A stretch of DNA of 8,261 nucleotides from an uncultured Phycisphaerae bacterium (GTDB taxonomy: Bacteria; Planctomycetota; Phycisphaerae; Sedimentisphaerales; Anaerohalosphaeraceae), in assembly GCA_937995495.1 (NCBI GenBank), contig CALKKA010000095.1:1-8261 (forward strand), given 5' to 3'. The notes beneath the pieces were generated by a model. The model had not been told where the DNA came from and searched no databases. It saw nothing but the letters and a program-made list of their open reading frames with translations. Shown here piece by piece: positions 6,480-8,261 of the stretch; the first letter of the stretch is position 1, and every line of letters begins with the position of its first letter. A program made the translations under genes and the position numbers.

Positions 6480-6608
6480 TTATTCAAATAAATGGTTTTG
6501 GTTGAACTGGGTGATAGGGCAGTGCTCAGACCTCAGATGCCAGATATCAGCAACCGACTCGATGGCGAAGATGTCGCCGCTTTGTTTGTGACGGTATAGG
6601 GATTTCAT
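6480..6608 (-). CDS. Small ORF of 42 residues, repeated in the hgcA leader
   Basis: ATG at 6608, TAA at 6480. The protein begins MKSLYRHKQSGDIFAIES and has no signal or membrane segment. It lies 75 bases after the hgcB stop and five bases before the phosphatase ATG. It is called because its first 17 codons recur at 8059-8109 with 41 of 51 bases identical, including a long nearly unchanged core encoding KQS-x-x-IFAIE; a chance ORF would not be expected to recur. No good ribosome site precedes the ATG (the upstream bases are A/T-rich with AGCTAAAAGCTAA), so translation is uncertain. It could be a small conserved protein or a mobile-like repeat. I do not know a function. Confidence 0.5.
   Translation of the reverse strand: MKSLYRHKQSGDIFAIESVADIWHLRSEHCPITQFNQNHLFE
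6558..6608 (-). repeat. Dispersed 51-base repeat, copy 1 (intact reading frame)
   Basis: This segment aligns with 8059-8109 on the same strand without gaps, with ten differences in 51 bases. The best conserved part reads CGT-ACAAACAAAG near its middle and ACATCTTCGCCATCGAG at its end. This copy is the 5' end of the intact 42-residue ORF. Confidence 0.75.
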
Positions 6609-6683
6609 TTTTTAGCTTTTAGCTGTTAGTTGTTGGCAATTAGTCCGTCATTTGCAAATTTGATAGCGAACTGTCTGGTTTTT

Positions 6684-6974
6684 TCATTTTGACTTTGAAT
6701 CGCAACAGCAGCATTCTGATCCTGTTTTTCCAAGAAAACCGTTTATAACGGCGGCTGCACAGCCCACTCCTGCCTCCACATTGATCGCTTCAACGGGACA
6801 GTTCAGGCTGCAGGCACCGCATTCCATACAGGCATCTTTGTCGGTTATCACCGCTTTTTTATTTTCGAATTGGAATACCCTGTGGGGGCACACTGCGACA
6901 CACATGCCGCAGCCGATGCATTTTTCAACATTCAGTTCCAACGTAACGACATTTCGAAGATACCTGAGTTTCAT
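6684..6974 (-). CDS. hgcB: HgcB, ferredoxin-like partner of HgcA in mercury methylation
   Basis: 96 residues, the normal size for HgcB. It has two 4Fe-4S motifs: C19-x2-C22-x2-C25-x3-C29 followed by PH, and C49-x2-C52-x2-C55-x3-C59 followed by P. After these come C72 in the VGCAAA segment and a run of four Cys (88-91) close to the C-terminus. In the known system HgcB passes low-potential electrons to the corrinoid of HgcA, and its tail Cys are thought to bind Hg(II) or methylmercury. The extra conserved Cys (C72) and the Cys tail separate it from ordinary bacterial ferredoxins. The ATG at 6974 lies nine bases after the hgcA stop. Its ribosome site AAGGA overlaps that stop (TAAGGA), so the two are translationally coupled. 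Family tails usually have a Cys pair, so four in a row is unusual. Confidence 0.93.
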   Translation of the reverse strand: MKLRYLRNVVTLELNVEKCIGCGMCVAVCPHRVFQFENKKAVITDKDACMECGACSLNCPVEAINVEAGVGCAAAVINGFLGKTGSECCCCDSKSK

Positions 6975-6983
6975 AGAGTTTCC

Positions 6984-7964
6984 TTATATAAGCCGAAGCA
7001 CCACCCACGATACAGTTCCCAATACCGCCGCGATGATTTGCAGCGGAACGGCTATTCGCATTTCCTTTTTTACGCCGGAAAGTGACGTGTACGTCGAGCA
7101 TCCTGTGAAATTCATCACCAGATACGAACAAATAGCCCCAATAATGAGCAGCCATGCAACACTGCTCATCCAATTTCCGGTAACCCCCGTGATACATACT
7201 ATGGCGGCAACGAATGCACCCAGCACGGCCCCCTTGAACGAAAAACTTCTTCCCGGCAACCACGGCAGCAAGGCAGGCCCCGCACAGGTTCCGGCGACAT
7301 AGGCGGCAACTATGATGAGAACCGATTTAAACCCATGGTGAACCATTGCCTCACGCCACATCTCTCTGCCGCTGAATCCGGCCAAGGCAAAAAAGCAAAG
7401 CAAAGCGATGGCCAGGTATTTGAGACCACCGATAAATTCAACCGGCGTCACAACCAGTCTGTCATACAACGGAAACCTTACCCGCCGCATGTCTTCCGTA
7501 GCCTGACATCCTGAATCGAGGAATGCTTTGATATCGGCGGCTCTGACAGGCCCGTAAATAACCGAAAATCCAGACCGGTTGCGAACCTCATGTGCACAGA
7601 TCCCCACCGCGCCAAGTTGCGGCACAATGAGATTCCTGTGGTGAACAAGATCAGCCAAACCGGACGATTCTATCCTGCTGACCAGTTCTTCTGTCCCAAA
7701 GGTCTCTTTGCCTGCGGCGCACCAGACATTGACGGCCTTGGTGTCAAGAACAAGTATCCAGGCGCTGATTCCGACGAGTTTGCTTCGCAAGTGATCGAAA
7801 CTGAGTTTGTAATTAGCGGACACCAAAACAGGAGAATCGGCATCAGGCTGGTTTATAGAATAAATACCCGGTTCTACCGCATATCGCATTCGCCCAATAC
7901 CGCATCGAACTTTGCAAGCCCCGATATAATCTGAAATTCGCAATACCGGCATGGCCGTTTTCAT
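6984..7964 (-). CDS. hgcA: HgcA, corrinoid protein that methylates Hg(II)
   Basis: 326 residues, close to the roughly 340 of known HgcA. The protein carries a methyl group on a cobalamin-type cofactor and transfers it to Hg(II) at the inner membrane. Residues 25-165 form the corrinoid-binding domain with the signature cap-helix motif NVWCAAGK (79-86), where C82 is the lower axial ligand of cobalt. Flanking family segments include YAVEPG (28-33), DADSPVLVSANYKLSFD (41-57) and GTEELV (90-95). Five membrane spans follow (about 181-198, 212-230, 245-262, 265-285, 304-324), with the family motif NFTGCSTYTSLSGVKKEM before the last. The ATG at 7964 is chosen because AGGAG stands seven bases upstream. 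The frame stays open to 8183, but the added part covers the promoter and a relic ORF and looks nothing like HgcA. hgcB follows nine bases on. Confidence 0.95.
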   Translation of the reverse strand: MKTAMPVLRISDYIGACKVRCGIGRMRYAVEPGIYSINQPDADSPVLVSANYKLSFDHLRSKLVGISAWILVLDTKAVNVWCAAGKETFGTEELVSRIESSGLADLVHHRNLIVPQLGAVGICAHEVRNRSGFSVIYGPVRAADIKAFLDSGCQATEDMRRVRFPLYDRLVVTPVEFIGGLKYLAIALLCFFALAGFSGREMWREAMVHHGFKSVLIIVAAYVAGTCAGPALLPWLPGRSFSFKGAVLGAFVAAIVCITGVTGNWMSSVAWLLIIGAICSYLVMNFTGCSTYTSLSGVKKEMRIAVPLQIIAAVLGTVSWVVLRLI

Positions 7965-7971
7965 CTGACAT

Positions 7972-7976
7972 CTCCT
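7972..7976 (-). promoter_or_regulatory. Ribosome binding site of hgcA
   Basis: AGGAG on the minus strand, seven bases before the ATG at 7964. It overlaps the stop codon of the relic small ORF (TAGGAG), the arrangement expected if that ORF was once translated just ahead of hgcA. It decides the hgcA start against the longer open frame. Confidence 0.75.
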
Positions 7977-8109
7977 ATTCACACGTTTTAAAAATGATAT
8001 AGAAATCTTCACGGAACAACAAGCCCCTGGTGGAGCGGACATTGCCAAGTTCACCGGTCTCGATGGCGAAGATGTTGTCACTTTGTTTGTCACGCTACCA
8101 GGACTTCCT
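7975..8109 (-). pseudogene. Decayed copy of the 42-residue small ORF in the hgcA leader
   Basis: The 45 codons from 8109 to a TAG at 7977-7975 align with the small ORF at 6480-6608. RKSW-stop-RDKQSDNIFAIE stands where the intact copy has MKSLYRHKQSGDIFAIE. The start ATG has become AGG, and the fifth codon is TAG where the intact copy has TAC. The tails differ: this one continues ETGELGNVRSTRGLLF before its own stop. It lies entirely inside the predicted 5' leader of hgcA. It may be only a relic, or the sequence may have been kept as an RNA leader. Confidence 0.55.
8059..8109 (-). repeat. Dispersed 51-base repeat, copy 2 (in the hgcA leader)
   Basis: Partner of 6558-6608 on the same strand, about 1.5 kb away, on the other side of hgcAB. 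There are 41 identical bases of 51 with no gap. The best conserved stretch is ACATCTTCGCCATCGAG at the downstream end. The two copies bracket hgcA and hgcB as direct repeats. Confidence 0.75.
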
Positions 8110-8154
8110 GGGTCGCAACCACTCCTTAAAATAATCTTCCGTGTCTGAAAAAAA

Positions 8155-8183
8155 ATTAGAGCAACCAATATCAGCTTTGTCAA
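8155..8183 (-). promoter_or_regulatory. Predicted strong promoter of hgcAB
   Basis: On the minus strand there is a perfect -35 TTGACA (8183-8178), an ideal 17-base spacer and a -10 TCTAAT (8160-8155, five of six) with an extended TGC just before it. Transcription would start near 8148, giving a leader of about 184 bases to the hgcA ATG. The strength suggests sigma-70-type housekeeping expression. No regulator gene or clear operator lies between the promoter and hgcA. Confidence 0.7.
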
Positions 8184-8261
8184 GCCGCTAATCGAAACGT
8201 TCCGTTATGCTGTACATTCAAACACCAACTTTGCCATCAAAATGGCACATCTCCAAAATCT
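8184..8261. other. Right-edge sequence with no gene that can be supported
   Basis: The 78 bases upstream of the hgcAB promoter hold a small stem-loop, GCCAT-CAAA-ATGGC (8233-8246). One minus-strand frame is open from the window edge to a TAA at 8205-8207 (18 codons); it could be the tail of an upstream gene, but is too short to identify. Confidence 0.35.

Noticed and set aside
5842..6591. Plus-strand frames opposite the phosphatase
   Set aside because: The minus strand encodes all four HAD motifs; the plus-strand products look like shadows.
6781..7934. Plus-strand frames opposite hgcB and hgcA
   Set aside because: The minus strand encodes unmistakable HgcB and HgcA; the opposite frames have no matching features.
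8095..8097. TAG in the relic small ORF read as pyrrolysine
   Set aside because: The same copy has also lost its start codon, and nothing else in the window points to pyrrolysine use; simple decay is enough.
7965..8183. N-terminal extension of HgcA from a TTG at 8183
   Set aside because: The extra 73 residues have no similarity to HgcA, the proposed TTG is the -35 box of the predicted promoter, and a good ribosome site stands seven bases before the ATG at 7964.

Overview
The window looks like a piece of an anaerobic planctomycete genome, most likely class Phycisphaerae. Two secreted proteins carry the single, dockerin-like calcium-loop modules (D-x-[DTN]-x-[DN]-x-x-V-D-x-x-D...WL) typical of that group, and the right end carries hgcA and hgcB, the mercury-methylation gene pair found only in anaerobes. 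The taxonomic assignment is inference; there is no rRNA or tRNA in the window.

Left part (1-3320, minus strand): two secreted-protein genes read right to left. A large BspA-type surface protein (two tandem modules, each a PKD-like domain plus 25-residue DUF285 repeats, with a dockerin-like module at the N-terminus) is followed by a secreted sialate O-acetylesterase that runs off the left edge. Each has its own plausible sigma-70-type promoter, so they need not be one operon. Both would act outside the cytoplasm, in adhesion or glycan handling.

Middle part (3321-4776): a 470-base non-coding stretch rich in inverted repeats leads into a remnant of a tyrosine recombinase on the plus strand. Only the catalytic tail of the recombinase is left, fused in frame to a short HTH-like N-terminus. 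After a composite hairpin comes a small single-pass membrane protein on the minus strand with an excellent ribosome binding site. This part looks like an old integration site.

Right part: a secreted protein with two C-terminal dockerin-like loops (4777-5775, plus) converges on a leftward cluster: hgcA, hgcB, a 42-residue small ORF, then a HAD-family phosphoglycolate-phosphatase-like gene. HgcA (corrinoid methyl carrier with the NVWCAAGK cap-helix motif and five membrane spans) and HgcB (two 4Fe-4S clusters, Cys-rich tail) together would methylate Hg(II). A strong promoter (TTGACA, 17-base spacer, TGC-TCTAAT) lies about 180 bases upstream of hgcA. The leader between them contains a decayed copy of the small ORF that is intact downstream of hgcB. 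The best finds here are hgcAB in a planctomycete context, the four-cysteine run at the end of HgcB, and the repeated small ORF flanking the pair.
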